From NCBI RefSeq assembly GCF_000226095.1, contig NC_016476.1:3534001-3598000 (forward strand): 64,000 nucleotides of DNA, given 5' to 3'. Positions 12,596 through 23,879 of this stretch are shown in pieces. This stretch comes from Thermothelomyces thermophilus ATCC 42464. Its lineage: Eukaryota > Ascomycota > Sordariomycetes > Sordariales > Chaetomiaceae. The notes under the pieces are model-generated. The model had not been told where the DNA came from and ran no database searches. It saw nothing but the letters and a program-made list of their open reading frames with translations. The stretch's first letter is position 1; each line of letters opens with the position of its first letter. Position numbers and translations under genes: made by a program.

Positions 12596-14258
12596 GGTAA
12601 TATACGGGTGGCGATATTAGCAACCAGGAAATGTGGAATCAACTGATCTTTCGATTCGTTCTCTCTGCGCGGGAGTTTCGAACCGCGAGATCTCGCGAGA
12701 TCTGTCGCTCGTCAGTCAGAACTTCAGAACACTGAAAAAAAAAAGAAGAAAAAAAAAAGAAAAAAACCTAAAATATAGCAGGCCTCCCCCCTTCCACCCT
12801 CCCCCCTCCACAAAGAACTTGTATCAAAAATGAAGCGATAAACGGCTTATCGCCGGCCAGGCTCTCTCAATGGAACCTCCCGGCACATGGCACATGTCAA
12901 ACAAGGGATCCTGGCAGATCTTCCGCCCGTGATCTAGTCTCTGCCAAGCATTCCATTCGTTTTCGAACACGCCAAGCCCATTTGACAGCAAGCTCAAGCG
13001 ACTCCGTAGTTTGGTGGGGCTGCCGAGGGGCACAACTGATTCAGATAGATGAGACGAGACCTCGAAACACATACCTTTTGTTCGCCTCACAGGACAACTG
13101 ATGCTGGAACACCAGGAAGACAGAATCGGAGTGCAACGGGACCGTGTTTGTCGGCCACGGAGAAAGACCGGCGGATCAGTGTGATGTCGGCAGCCCACAA
13201 GATCGGGATCGGGGTTGCTGCACAGAAATGCCAAGATCGATTCTCGAGGGAGTCGTCAGTGATTATTTTTGCAGAGAAGAATGAGAGCTTCCACCATCAC
13301 GAATAAATAAAGGCAGGCCTCGACCTTTTTTATATATCACTTCTTCCGCCCCCTCCGAGGGGTCAAAACGTAAGCTCGTCGATGCCGCCTCGCCAGGAGG
13401 TCCACACCGCATCGCTTGCAAGCACTGGCAGTGGCTCGGTCCTTTTCCAAACCCTCCCCATCCTTGGATTTGTCTTGCTGTGCCGTCAAAATCACTCACG
13501 TGGGGAGAGTCTCGGTGTTTGTCAGGGGGCGGTACCACATCATCTCGGAGCCGACTGCCGTTAAGTTATAAGTGCGATTGCAGTTAACGGCAGGCGTCTA
13601 AGTTTTGGCGGATACCACCGGCAAATCCCGGCCCACAGCAGCCACCGAGCAGGCATCGTTCAGGCATCGCCTCCGGCCCCTCCACCGCCTGCGCTCGCCG
13701 TGCTTGACCACCGTGGCTGCGAACCCTGCCGCCGAGCAATGACCACGGGATGCATGTTTAGGTAAGAGATTGCTCTGGTTTCTGAATCGGGGTTCATGGG
13801 TTGGGCGTCACGGGGACATATTGATGAGCGGAAAATCAGGAGTTGTGCAAAACATGTGTCAGTTGCGAAACGCCAAGCTTGATCGAATCGATCCAGAACC
13901 AGATAAGCCTTGATACCAAGCTACGATACATAAGGTACTGTACATTAGTGTACGGATTAGATAGATCATCTGAAACTGCGACGATTTGGTTCAATATCGG
14001 CAGAATCTTCCATCATTCATTACAACGAAGTACACACAGATTGGTTGCCCATCCTAGACAATGCGCCGCGCAGCAGTCTTTGCCCAGCCTCTAAAAATCC
14101 CTAGGCCGATAAGTTCCCAACACACAGACACTGATAACCTTAAACCCTGACGCGATTGCGATGGCCCGAGACGTGCAGCTCTACACTTGCGCAGACAAGT
14201 GTAAGCACAATCACATCAACCTCACCTTGACTCAATGCGACACAAGACCCGTCAGGGC
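12596..14258. other. Intergenic, 1.7 kb, no gene supported
   Basis: This is the arginase 5' region and the 3' flank of the GT90 gene. An A-rich tract lies at about 12734-12768, immediately upstream of the arginase start region. No coding exon, RNA gene or repeat family was recognised. Confidence 0.5.
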
Positions 14259-16157
14259 TCATAATAAATCATCAACCCACCCCATCATCTCCCGCCTTTC
14301 GTCCACGACCCTCGCATACTCCAACAGCAGCCTCAATACGTAGACCTGCATATCTTCTTTCCTCAATACCCTCGCGGCCCAGTCTCTCCCGTCCATTGCG
14401 ATCTTTTTCGCAACGTCATCCCTCCCTTGCGTCTTGCCGTTTCCAAGGAAATACGCCAACAAGCCGAACCAGTCCCCGAACCGATTGTCCATCGGCACAA
14501 AGTGTTTCCATGCCACCAGCCGGCTGTCATGCCACTCCCGCCACAAAGTGGACTTGATCGGCAGCGAGGTGCTCTTTAGAAACCCGAGGTACCGCCCGCT
14601 GAACGAGTTGCCGTCAATATCGGGCAGGATCTTGAAGTGGAACTGATCGGCCATGGGGATGGAGGGGACGATGCTGAAGAAGGGTACTGTGTAGTTACAG
14701 CCTGGAAATCCCGGCTCGGATTCCTCGGGTGGCGGAACATAAAGGCACATCATGTCCGTGAAACCGATATTGGTGTTTGCCGAGATCCAGTCCGGCAGCG
14801 CGTCGGGGAGTGGGTAGCGCGGGGAGGGGAGGGCGAAGTTTGGCGGGGGCTGTGACGAGTCGGAGAGGATCGAGGCGTTATTCATGGCGACGAAGCGGTG
14901 GCGCTGGAAGGAGCGCCAGTTGTTCGGCCGGTTGCGGCCGCCAGTAGCTACCCCGCGCCAGGCCGCCATCGCATGTTTGGCTTCCCAGGGGATGGAGGCG
15001 CCCTCGGCGCCGACGAAGCGGTCTTCTTCGTTCCAGTAGATGGGCGCCGGGAGGAGGATGTCGTTGTTGACGGCGAGCTTAGAGCCGCCAAACATCGGGA
15101 GGAGCGACTTGGTCGCCGAGACGGAGAGGGGCTCGACGAAAATGCCTTCCAGGGCTTGCAGGTCGGGCTGGTGGCAGAAGGAGGTGCTGAGGGTGTAGTT
15201 GGCAACGTAGCCGTCTCGCATATGTGCGAGGCTGAAGGGGTCGGCAATGGCCGGTGTCTGGTCAAAGTCGGTGATGACTTCGGCTTCGCGAGCTGGGCTG
15301 TCGGGTGGACATCCGCGGCGCACAATGCGCCAGTAGTGCTCTGTAATGTCTCTCGGTTAGTGTTATCTCCAGGCGGGCTGACGGAGGAAGAGGAGGAGGA
15401 AGAAGGATCAAGGCGGCTTACTGTCGCTTTCCCAGATTACCGGCGGCATCTGCTCTTGATCCGGCGGCGCTTGCTCAACCGGAGGCAGCTTTCCAAAGTT
15501 GGATACCACCTCCTTCGGGTTCGCCATCGTCTTGGTTTTGGCCGCCTCACGCAGATACTCGTTCACGTCTTCCCAGGACGCCACTACCCTCGGCTCGTCC
15601 ATCGGGTTCAAGGCGAGGTCCATATCCGGGAGAAGATGCTCGATAGTTTGTATCAAAGTCAGCCAGATCTGCGTCCAAAACCAATCGCTTTCTGTCGAGG
15701 CCTTGTGGTCGCGAATGTGGATGCGCATCTCAAACTCGCGAGCGTCTTTGCGAATGCGCGCAGGATCGAGCGCCCAAAACGGCTCCAGATCATGATAAAT
15801 CTGGTCCCAGAAGTCTTCGACAATGATGGCTTGTTTTTCCACCGCGAATTGGTACCATTGATCGAAGCCGGGCGGGGGGTGTCTGCCGCGGCGCTTGCGG
15901 TAGGCGGCGGCGGCATCTGGCAGGCTTTTGGTCGCCTTTGCGATCTTGGATGCGAACTCTTTCTCGGCGGCCTTGACTAGCTTGTCGATGGGATGCCCGG
16001 ACGAGCTGAACAATCGGCGCCACGGCCTCAACGGTGCGAAGGAGCCATCCTGGGAGGGGTCGGAGGGCCCGAGCAGGGAGTAGAAGACGAAGATCAGGAG
16101 GAGCGCTCGCACGATGTAGCGAACAGCCGTCGATGGACGACGAGGAAACCCCACCAT
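14259..16157 (-). CDS. GT90 family glycosyltransferase (CAP10/DUF821-like), type II membrane protein
   Basis: Two exons, 16157-15422 and 15340-14259, with an 81-bp intron (GTAAGC...ATTACAG) joining in phase, give 605 aa. A single hydrophobic segment at ~14-29 followed by a lumenal stem predicts a Golgi type II anchor. The C-terminal half has the CAP10-like block: GRYLGFLKSTSLPIKSTLWR, then the His-containing HFVPMDNRFGDW element expected for nucleotide-sugar binding and catalysis in GT90. The Cryptococcus relatives act in xylosylation of capsule polysaccharide and glycolipids; in filamentous fungi the acceptor is usually unknown. I infer a sugar transferase for cell-wall or secreted glycans, with donor undetermined. 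A long open frame runs antisense through this gene and is ignored. Confidence 0.85.
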
Positions 16158-17563
16158 GGTTCTATATCAGAGGATCATTCCGGAGTATCGATTGAAGAAT
16201 GTCGTCTATCTCCGTCTTGTCGTGCAGAGGACGTTAGGTTATCAGTCCGACTGGCAACAAAGTCGCATCAGACTTAACAGGCTCGCCGGGTTGCTGCATC
16301 AAACTGACAGACGGCCAACAAGACAAAATGAGGCTCGTAGTCGGTGGTTGTGCAGGTTGTGGGACATTGGGGGAGAAGAGTCAGCACTCCCTCCCATGGA
16401 GGAGCAAGAGGACGAAGACAAGCAAGCAAGGCTACGAATCGGTGTTGGACCGCGAAACGAGCAAGGATCCCCAGAAAGTGTTCAGAAACTGTGCAGCTCT
16501 GGCGTAGTTACCCCCGGCAGGAACAACAGGGGTTCACCTCCCAATCACTCTGGAGTCTGTGTGGGTCTGCCGCTTCGGCAATCATACCCCGTATCCACTC
16601 AGGCTCCGCGCACCCGCGGCGTGAGTAGTATTCGGAGTAGTAGTGCGTCTGTACACTACTGAAGGGAGGCAATTCCGTAGTGATAGGGTATGTACGTACA
16701 TATGTACAATACAACGAACTACATCCATACTGTAATCTGCGGTCCATACTCCGTACCGTCGTTCAAACACCGCTCAAGTACGTAGTGTGTTCGATGCCGA
16801 AGACACGAATACGGAATGATAAGTACACACTTGCCCGCCAATGCCCAGGTTGCCGACAAAAGCGTCCCACTGAAAATACCGAGCCGAGAGGCAAGAATCG
16901 ACGCCACATGCGATATCGTTGGTTCTGAATGCCGCATTAACTAGCGCCCGCCTTGATTCTCTGTGCGCTTCCAAGGCCATCCAACGCGCCGTGCCCACAG
17001 TGTTCCAGGTTGTAAAGCGCAAGACCCGAAAGCAAACACGCTATCCATGCATATTATATTTTAGATTAGTCCCCCGCTGGCGCACTCCAGGACCCTGCCA
17101 AGTTTTTTTTCTTGGTGGGGTTGGGCCGCTGTGGTGGTGCAGCCGCGGGCCTTCTGCACGACTGCTTTGCTGCATCCAATAATCAGTCACTCGCAAGCGC
17201 GGTCCAGAAATAGAAGGAGGGCTAGCCGATCAACCCCTGACAGGCGCCGAAGATTGCCATACAACGGGAAAACACGGAGAGAGGACAAAATAACCGCATC
17301 CCGTTTTAGAGGGAGGGCCTTCTACTGAACCTGGGACAATACACCATATGCGTCGTTGACCATGGAGACTGTTGGTTGTGATACTTGTACATACATTAAC
17401 AGATATACACACCCCGAAACACCGGGGAAAGATCTGAGCCTCATATGCTCCGCGATACACCCTTATATACATAGTACAGAAAAACGCCGTCTACCCATAT
17501 ACGCCTTGCCATGCATGCCGTGCCGTCTTGAGTGCAACTTTGGAAATTCCCCCTCTCTCCTCT
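16158..17563. other. Intergenic, 1.4 kb, no gene supported
   Basis: This is the GT90 upstream region and the Mtf1 3' flank. It contains GTAC/TACA-rich simple sequence near 16680-16720 and a T-run at 17102-17109. No coding exon with family features is visible on either strand. Confidence 0.5.
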
Positions 17564-19387
17564 CTATTCAGACATAGCAAACTTCCCGTCCTCCTCGTCG
17601 GGACTCTCCATGTCCTCAAGGGTGCGGGACACCAGCTCCGAATAGCTCGGCCGGAACGGCCAGGTCATCCAGGCCTCGGCGATTTCGACCATCTGGCTCT
17701 GGCTGAGCGTCCGCGTCGGCTGCTCGAGGAGGCCCGGCGGGATCCCGCCCTTCCGGGGATCGAGCAGGCTCGGGCAACGCGGGACGATGCCCTCGCCGGC
17801 GCCGGCGGCGATGCTGTTGAGCGACTTGGTGACCGGGTCGATCGGGCGCTGGACGAGCCCGCGCAGGATGAGGTCGAACGTGTCGCCCCCGCGCGTCGAG
17901 TGCTGGCCCATGTCGCGCAGGATCCCGGGCACCGCCTTGGGCTGGATGTCCAGAAGGGTGCAGGGCACCTGGGGGAAGAACTCGGCGGGGGTCGCTCGCA
18001 GGGGCTCGACGTAGCGGCGGTCCCAGTTCAGGATGGGCGATTCCTGCCGGAGGATGTGGAGGTTGTCGCGGTGGAGGAGGAGGTCGCTGCGGGCCGCCTG
18101 CTCGAGGCTATTGGCCCGCTCGCCCCACGCCTGCCCGCGCTTGCGCGCCTTGGCCAGGAGCTTCTCGTTCGAGCCGGCGTCGATGTAGGCTTGGATGATC
18201 GCGTAGTACTCCTCCATCATCTTCACAATCATCTCCGAGCGCCTGAGGGTGTGGTTGCGTAGGTATAGGAGGCTCTTGTATCGCTTGTGTTCCTTGGAGC
18301 TTGTGGAAAGCTCCCCTTTTAAGTAAGCGGCCTCGAGCGCTTCCAGCTCGGCCATGTACGGCCGCTCGTGCGTGTGTTTGCTGGCGAAGGCGGCGGGGTC
18401 GTTGAGCTTTGCGACCTCGAGGAACTCGCGCAGATGCTGCGGCTCCCTCCCCGGCAGCATCTCAAACCCGCCCGCGCGCATCCGCTCCGCCGTCTTCATC
18501 GTGCTCTCGAGATCGAGAGCATCGTCGCGCTGGAACCAGGCTGGGGTGCGCCCGCTGGTCGAGATGTCCTGCTCGCCGCCGACGATCTCGCACACCCAGT
18601 CGGTCGCAATCTCTGCCTCGATGGCCATCTTCTTGCGCCGCTGGACGGTGCGCGGCAGCATCGACATCTTCTCCGAGTTCTCGGCCCATATGAGCATGCG
18701 CACGAGGCCGTACTTCTGGAACAGGCCGCCGGGGCGGATCGAGGAGATCACCTGAAACAGAACCAGCTGGGCGAGGCTTTCGAAGGTTCGGAACCTCCTC
18801 TTCGGGTACATGGCCAGATTCATGGTGACGAGTAGCGTGTCGTTGCGCTCCGGCATCTCCTTGGGGCTGTACCTGCGCTCGACCTGGTGCGGCAGCACCT
18901 CTGGGCTCAGGATCTTGTTGAGCTGCTCCCAGACGATGCCGGATTCGGGGAGTAGCCGGGCGCCGGGCCGGTCGAGAAGTGGTTGGAGATAGGGCTTGTA
19001 GAATTCCTCGTCGGGCTCCATAAGGATGTGAGAGCGCGGTCTGAGCAGATCGTTGAGCTTCTGGCTCCAGACGCCGGCGCCCGGGAAGATGTCGATGAGA
19101 TCGCATCCCTCGTGCCGGGTCAAGGTCGATTTGATGTAGTTCAGGGTGTCGTCGCACAGCTTCTCGCTGACAATGTTGACGCGGTACTTGTCGGTGTTTT
19201 TGCCCTTGCGCTTGCCGCGCATTGCCGCCCAGGAGCCGTCCTTATGAAGGCTCGCCGCGATGTCGTTGGGCAACTCCAAAGTGGCGCTCGGTTTGGATGC
19301 CGCCGCATAATTGGCCTGCTGCGCGCAGACGCGGCGCATTGCGCGCGGGAGAAGTGTTCTGCGCGCATGGCCGCCAAGTGCGTACAT
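17564..19387 (-). CDS. MTF1: Mitochondrial transcription factor 1 (mtTFB/rRNA dimethyltransferase-fold)
   Basis: One uninterrupted frame. I choose the ATG at 19387 (607 aa) because the protein then begins with MYALGGHARRTLLPRAMRRV, an Arg-rich, acid-free helix typical of a mitochondrial presequence. The frame extends upstream to ATGs at 19510 and 19588 (674 aa), but that part contains acidic residues and abuts an AT-rich island. The core has the methyltransferase-fold motif I variant IDIFPGAGVWSQKLNDLL followed by PRSHILMEPDEEFYKPYL, characteristic of fungal Mtf1. Mtf1 works with the single-subunit mitochondrial RNA polymerase in promoter melting; the fold derives from KsgA/Dim1 dimethyltransferases but the yeast protein is not known to need catalysis. 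It is longer than yeast Mtf1 (341 aa), with a C-terminal extension common in filamentous ascomycetes. Confidence 0.82.
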   Translation of the reverse strand: MYALGGHARRTLLPRAMRRVCAQQANYAAASKPSATLELPNDIAASLHKDGSWAAMRGKRKGKNTDKYRVNIVSEKLCDDTLNYIKSTLTRHEGCDLIDIFPGAGVWSQKLNDLLRPRSHILMEPDEEFYKPYLQPLLDRPGARLLPESGIVWEQLNKILSPEVLPHQVERRYSPKEMPERNDTLLVTMNLAMYPKRRFRTFESLAQLVLFQVISSIRPGGLFQKYGLVRMLIWAENSEKMSMLPRTVQRRKKMAIEAEIATDWVCEIVGGEQDISTSGRTPAWFQRDDALDLESTMKTAERMRAGGFEMLPGREPQHLREFLEVAKLNDPAAFASKHTHERPYMAELEALEAAYLKGELSTSSKEHKRYKSLLYLRNHTLRRSEMIVKMMEEYYAIIQAYIDAGSNEKLLAKARKRGQAWGERANSLEQAARSDLLLHRDNLHILRQESPILNWDRRYVEPLRATPAEFFPQVPCTLLDIQPKAVPGILRDMGQHSTRGGDTFDLILRGLVQRPIDPVTKSLNSIAAGAGEGIVPRCPSLLDPRKGGIPPGLLEQPTRTLSQSQMVEIAEAWMTWPFRPSYSELVSRTLEDMESPDEEDGKFAMSE

Positions 19388-19594
19388 TGGGGGACGAGCG
19401 GCGCGCGTGTTCTGACGAGCAAGACGGCAGAATAATGCAACAAGTTGCACCTCGCATTCGGGCCAAAAAAGTTCCAGCGGCCGAGTTTTGCCCGTTGCGA
19501 CTGATGCCATAATGCAGCGGCGGTTGATAGAGATACCATATGATAAGGGTTGGGGTTGTGAGTTGAAGCGGAACGAGGCATTGAACATTTAGTT

Positions 19595-19830
19595 TCGTCG
19601 GAGCCTTAACTAAGTAGACGAATTTAGTATAAGCCTTAACTAAAAACAGTTATTTATAACGAATTAGTAAATTATAAGCTCTAATCTCAAGAAGCTTTAA
19701 TTAATATTAATCATTACCTTATAAATATATTTATAGAGACTTTAAAAGATATAAAACTAACTGACTAATTAGATATTGAACTAAGACTAAAAACTAGCTA
19801 ACTTTGCAACCCTGCTTGAAAGTAACCTAA
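19595..19830. repeat. AT-rich island, probable RIP-degraded sequence
   Basis: About 235 bases of strongly AT-rich, TpA-rich sequence with very few CpG lie immediately upstream of the longest possible Mtf1 start. Composition changes abruptly at both edges. In Sordariomycetes such patches are usually remnants of repeats hit by repeat-induced point mutation. No transposon domain can be read from it. Confidence 0.45.
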
Positions 19831-20053
19831 ACGATTCAACGAACAGGAAGGGAGCGACAGAAGGATGCAAGCCAGAGAGCTGCAATGCAGCTTTTGCAAG
19901 TCGCACTACACTGATGACTTAACAGACAGACCTAGGGATTCAGTTTATTTAGGCACAAGGAAACCTCTAATCGAAAAGAAAAAAAGAGAGAAACTGAAAG
20001 GCCACAGTATTGCTGGTGCAAATAATTATAACCCCCCCCCACACTGGCACCAC

Positions 20054-20456
20054 TTACGCAGCCAACCCAACGCCGTTACTCTCGCTGTCCAAACGCCATC
20101 CTTCCATCTCCTCTCCCATGACTCCGGTCTTCCTGATCGGGCTCAGCAACCCCCCGCCGACACGAGGTAGCGGTAGGGAGAGCTCCTCAGGCAACCTGAA
20201 TCTCGGCGTCGTCGGCACCCACTCTTCTTCCCTCTCCCCCTCCTCCCTCCCCTCTCCTCCGTGCCCGCTCGCGACCGCAACGACACCCACGGGCGTGACG
20301 GGCTCCGGCGCGCCGCCCTTCCGCCTGGCCACGTACGAGTCGCTCGCCGCCAGCCGCGCCACCTTCCTGAGCACCCTCCCCAGCCGATACCGCGCCCCGT
20401 ACACGGGGCTCAGCCACGCGGCTACCATCCGGCTCGATCCCGGGCCGGTTCCCCCT

Positions 20457-20488
<32 letters not shown>

Positions 20489-23400
20489 TGAGGATGAAGG
20501 CGACGGCAGCGGAGATGACGACGACGGCGACGCGTGCAGGGCGATGATGACGTCCGGGTCGTACGTTCCCAGCAGCGAGGTCCAGCGCTTCCACAGGCGG
20601 AACCGGTTGGCGGCCAGGACGGCCAGCAGCTCGGCCTGCGGCAGGAAGTAGCGGAACGGCACGGGCGCGAGCAGGTGGTGCAGCAGGTGGGCGACGGCGT
20701 AGCGCAGGAACGGGTACGACGACATGACGAGGTGGCGCTGCGAGGAGACGGTCGGCGGCGGGTGCCACCAGTGGAGGGTCGTCGTCTCGACGAATGGGAC
20801 GTCCTGGCGCTGGCGGGGGGAGGAAGGTGATGTTAGGGAGGAGGAGGAGGAGGACGAGGACGAGGAGGAGGTGGTGGGGGGGAAGGGCTTGTGCCGGCTG
20901 CGGCGGGCGCAGCCGTGGCCGAGGGCTTCGAAGTCCCGCATGTTGAGGTAGGTGAGGCAGGCGCGGAGGATGGTGTAGTGGGTGATGTCGAAAAAGTCGG
21001 AGAGGGGCAAGCTGGAAGGGATGGACGGGTTTCCGGTCGTGAGGCAAGCGAAGCCTCGGCCGGAGAGGAAGAAGTTGCGGACGGAAGGGTGGATGGGGTA
21101 GACGCGCTGCAGGCCAAGGGTTTCGTTGGCGTGGTGGTGGCCTTGGCAGCGGTCGTTGTCGGATTTGAGCTCGAGGAGGCCGATGGAGCGGGCGCGCAGC
21201 CAGCGGTAGAATTGGGATGGCGTGTCGGAGCTGATCTCGGAGTTGCGGAGCTGGCGGAGCTCGCGCATCGAGAAAGGCATACCAATGTCGAACGCCATTA
21301 GCGGACCGAGCCGCTCGAACAAGGCGAAGGGGTCTGGCTCGGTGAGTCTGATGGCGAGGAACAGGTCGTTGAGCCGCATGGGCTCCGCAGCGAGCATCAC
21401 CCATTGGAAGAGGAGAAGAGACTCGGCCCGCTCTCGGTCGTTCAGGGTCGACAGCATCCACTCGTACAGGCCGTAGAGATCGCCGGGGATTTCCTCCACG
21501 GTATGCTCGATCATGTCCCGTGTGGCACCCTCCATGATGGCTGCGTTCAGTATGTTGACTACGATCTCCGCCCACAGAAACACGCCGGTCGATTTTTCGG
21601 CAATCCTGTTGACCGTCCGATTCCGCTCTTGCCACCCGGCAATCAGGTTCAGATTGACGTATCGCAGGATATCATCGGCGTTGCGCAGATGCATCGCAAT
21701 ACTGATAACGTTCTCCTCTTGGATGATCTCTGGATGGTGGCCGCTCGCGAGACAGATGCTAAAGTCGGAGTTGTGCGCAAGATGAGACAGGCGGCCGAGC
21801 AGCTCGTGCACATACGACGGGCACGCATCGTCAGAAACCTCGACGAAGATGAAGGTTCTCCGGGCCCGTGCTCGGGCTGTCTGGTTGGCATAATAGTCGG
21901 CGAAGAAGGCAGAGATCTGGGCGTCATCAAACGTTTGCGGGTCGTCTCGTGTTTGGTTGTACAGCGCAAGGAGGGCTTTTCGGAGGGACGGATCTTGTAA
22001 GAAGAGCCGGGCGAGAAGGCTGCGGTAAATACTGGCTGGGCTTGAACGCCGGTGTCCGGTGTTGGCACCTCCTGTTAGATCGTCGGCCTCGGCGGCGACC
22101 CAGATGAATGAGGCGCCTGCCGGGCCCCATTGTCTCTCGAGGCGTTTCTGGAGCGACCTTAGTAAAATCGTCTTTCCGGATCCTGATTCTCCCCTTATCC
22201 ACAGGATCTTTTGCTTGTTTGGCCCATGACGGTGACACCACGTCTGGAACTCGTGCAGGTCGTACAGCCAGAGGCATGTGCCAGGGTAAGCCCTTGCTTG
22301 AACTGGCTCGGGAACTGCGGGTTGCGTGTGGCTGAGAGCCAACAGACATTCTGCGAATCGTTAGCGCGGCATCCGTGATAAAATGGGGCTTCCAACCAAC
22401 ACACCGGTCTCTCTGGCATTCAACGAGGCGCGCTACAATCCGTCAGCCCTTGTCCCGTGCATTATTCACGAAAGCAAACCTACTCCGTCTTCTTCGGTGG
22501 TGATGATGGCCGCCAGGGTCTTGACCAATGCGCGGTATCCCTGGTCTTGGGCCGATCCGAACTTGCAGATATCGTTATGGAGCGCATAAATAGTCTCTGG
22601 GTTCTCCCTCGGATCACCGATGAAGCTCGCCAGGCGCCGTATTGTCTGTTCCCGTCAACAGAGGAGCCCAACGCGCGTATTCGAGGTGTCTCCTGGTACG
22701 TACCGTTTCCGCCCTCAGTTCTGGGTACTGATAGCTTGCAATGACCGATTCCTGGAACGTCTTGACCTTGAAGTTGTACTCGTTCCAAAGCTTCACAAAT
22801 GTTTGCCGGCCTAGCTCCAGCTCGAGCGCGCGTATTCCGCATACCTCGCGAAGAAGCGAATCGCTCGGGTCGGCGTGTAGAGTGGCGACGGCCATGCTTT
22901 GGACGGCATCTCCCAAGTTGCAATGTTCTGTGCCACGATGCGGGCTACCGAGGAAAACGACGGCGGAAGTCGACAGGAGGATCTCCTTTAGCGGCCCATC
23001 CCTCTCAGCTTCGGAGAGACGGAGGAGCTGTGCATGTTAGAACGGCACGACAACAACGAGGTAGGACATGGGCCACGGGTCTGATACTATACCTCCTTGA
23101 CTAGAAGGCCTCCGGTCGAGTGCGCGACGAATATGACCGGCCTCGCTGCGGCCCCCAGGGCCGTGCGCCTGCTGGCGAGCTCGATCAATAGTTCCTGGGC
23201 ATGGGCAAAGATATCACCCTGAGGGAGGAGCGCCTTTCGGTTGCTGACGAGCGTGTGGTAGCCCCAGGTGAATACCCTCGCGCCGGGGCACGACGCCGGC
23301 AGGAAGTCCAAGGGCCAGTACGCGTCAACATCGGATGCTGCTGCCCATAGGCCAGGCTCATCGGTCCCGGTCTCGGCAACTCTTTCCCTTGGTGACAACC

Positions 23401-23879
23401 TGGGCGACGCCTTGCGCAGAACGGTCCTCGATCTTCCTAGAGAGCCCGGCTTTCCTGGCTCGGCGAATCGGTCCAGGCCGACTCGAGGTGAGGAGTCGGC
23501 CGAGTTCTTCCCAGCCGGGATCCTGGATCTGCTCAGGGACCGCTGGTTTCGCGCAAGAAGCAGAGGTTCCGAGTTAGATCTCAGCAAGGGCGTCGCCGCC
23601 GGCGATTTCGTCAGCCTTCTCTTGGTCCCCGAACGGGGCGTGGTTGTTGTCTTTGGTGTCGTTGGCATCTGCCCCTGGCGTTCGAGCTTCCATGTGAAAA
23701 CTGGATGCCCCCCGATACCATGGACCAGAATGATGCTGTTGAGCCTTGGTCAGCGACGGGGCAAAATGGTTGGCTAAGTTTTGCATCGTCACGCACTCAA
23801 CCACCGGGTCGATGGGCCAGTCTGGCTCATACAAGAGCGTGAGACCGGCTGATTTGATGTCGTTCTCGCGCAGCTTCAT
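20054..23879 (-). CDS. NLR-like STAND protein: SesB-type alpha/beta-hydrolase plus NACHT NTPase
   Basis: Five exons (23879-23797, 23735-23093, 23027-22704, 22645-22480, 22350-20054) give 1170 aa; every junction is phase-consistent. Residues ~29-330 are a SesB-like hydrolase: IILVHGIGGHP at 29-39, nucleophile elbow AHSTGG with Ser234, and FLGSPHRG. A Ser/Arg/Pro-rich insertion of ~110 residues splits it after the first strand. From ~407 a NACHT module follows, with P-loop GESGSGKT (459-466). The Walker B position reads FIFVEVSDDA (572-581), lacking the usual D-x-L-D-E pattern. The ~700 residues after that contain poly-Ser and poly-Ala runs but no ankyrin, TPR or WD repeats that I can see. In fungi such architectures belong to NOD-like receptors linked to heterokaryon incompatibility and programmed cell death. 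The donor of intron 4 (GTTTGC) is weak and is the least certain junction. No neighbouring het partner gene is visible. Confidence 0.82.

Noticed and set aside
14898-15980. 360-codon plus-strand open frame
   Set aside because: It runs antisense to the GT90 gene, has no domain, and arises from codon bias of the GC-rich opposite strand.
20187-21635. 482-codon minus-strand frame within the NLR-like gene
   Set aside because: An out-of-frame shadow of the NACHT exon, extremely Arg/Pro-rich and without conserved motifs; the real frame carries the P-loop.
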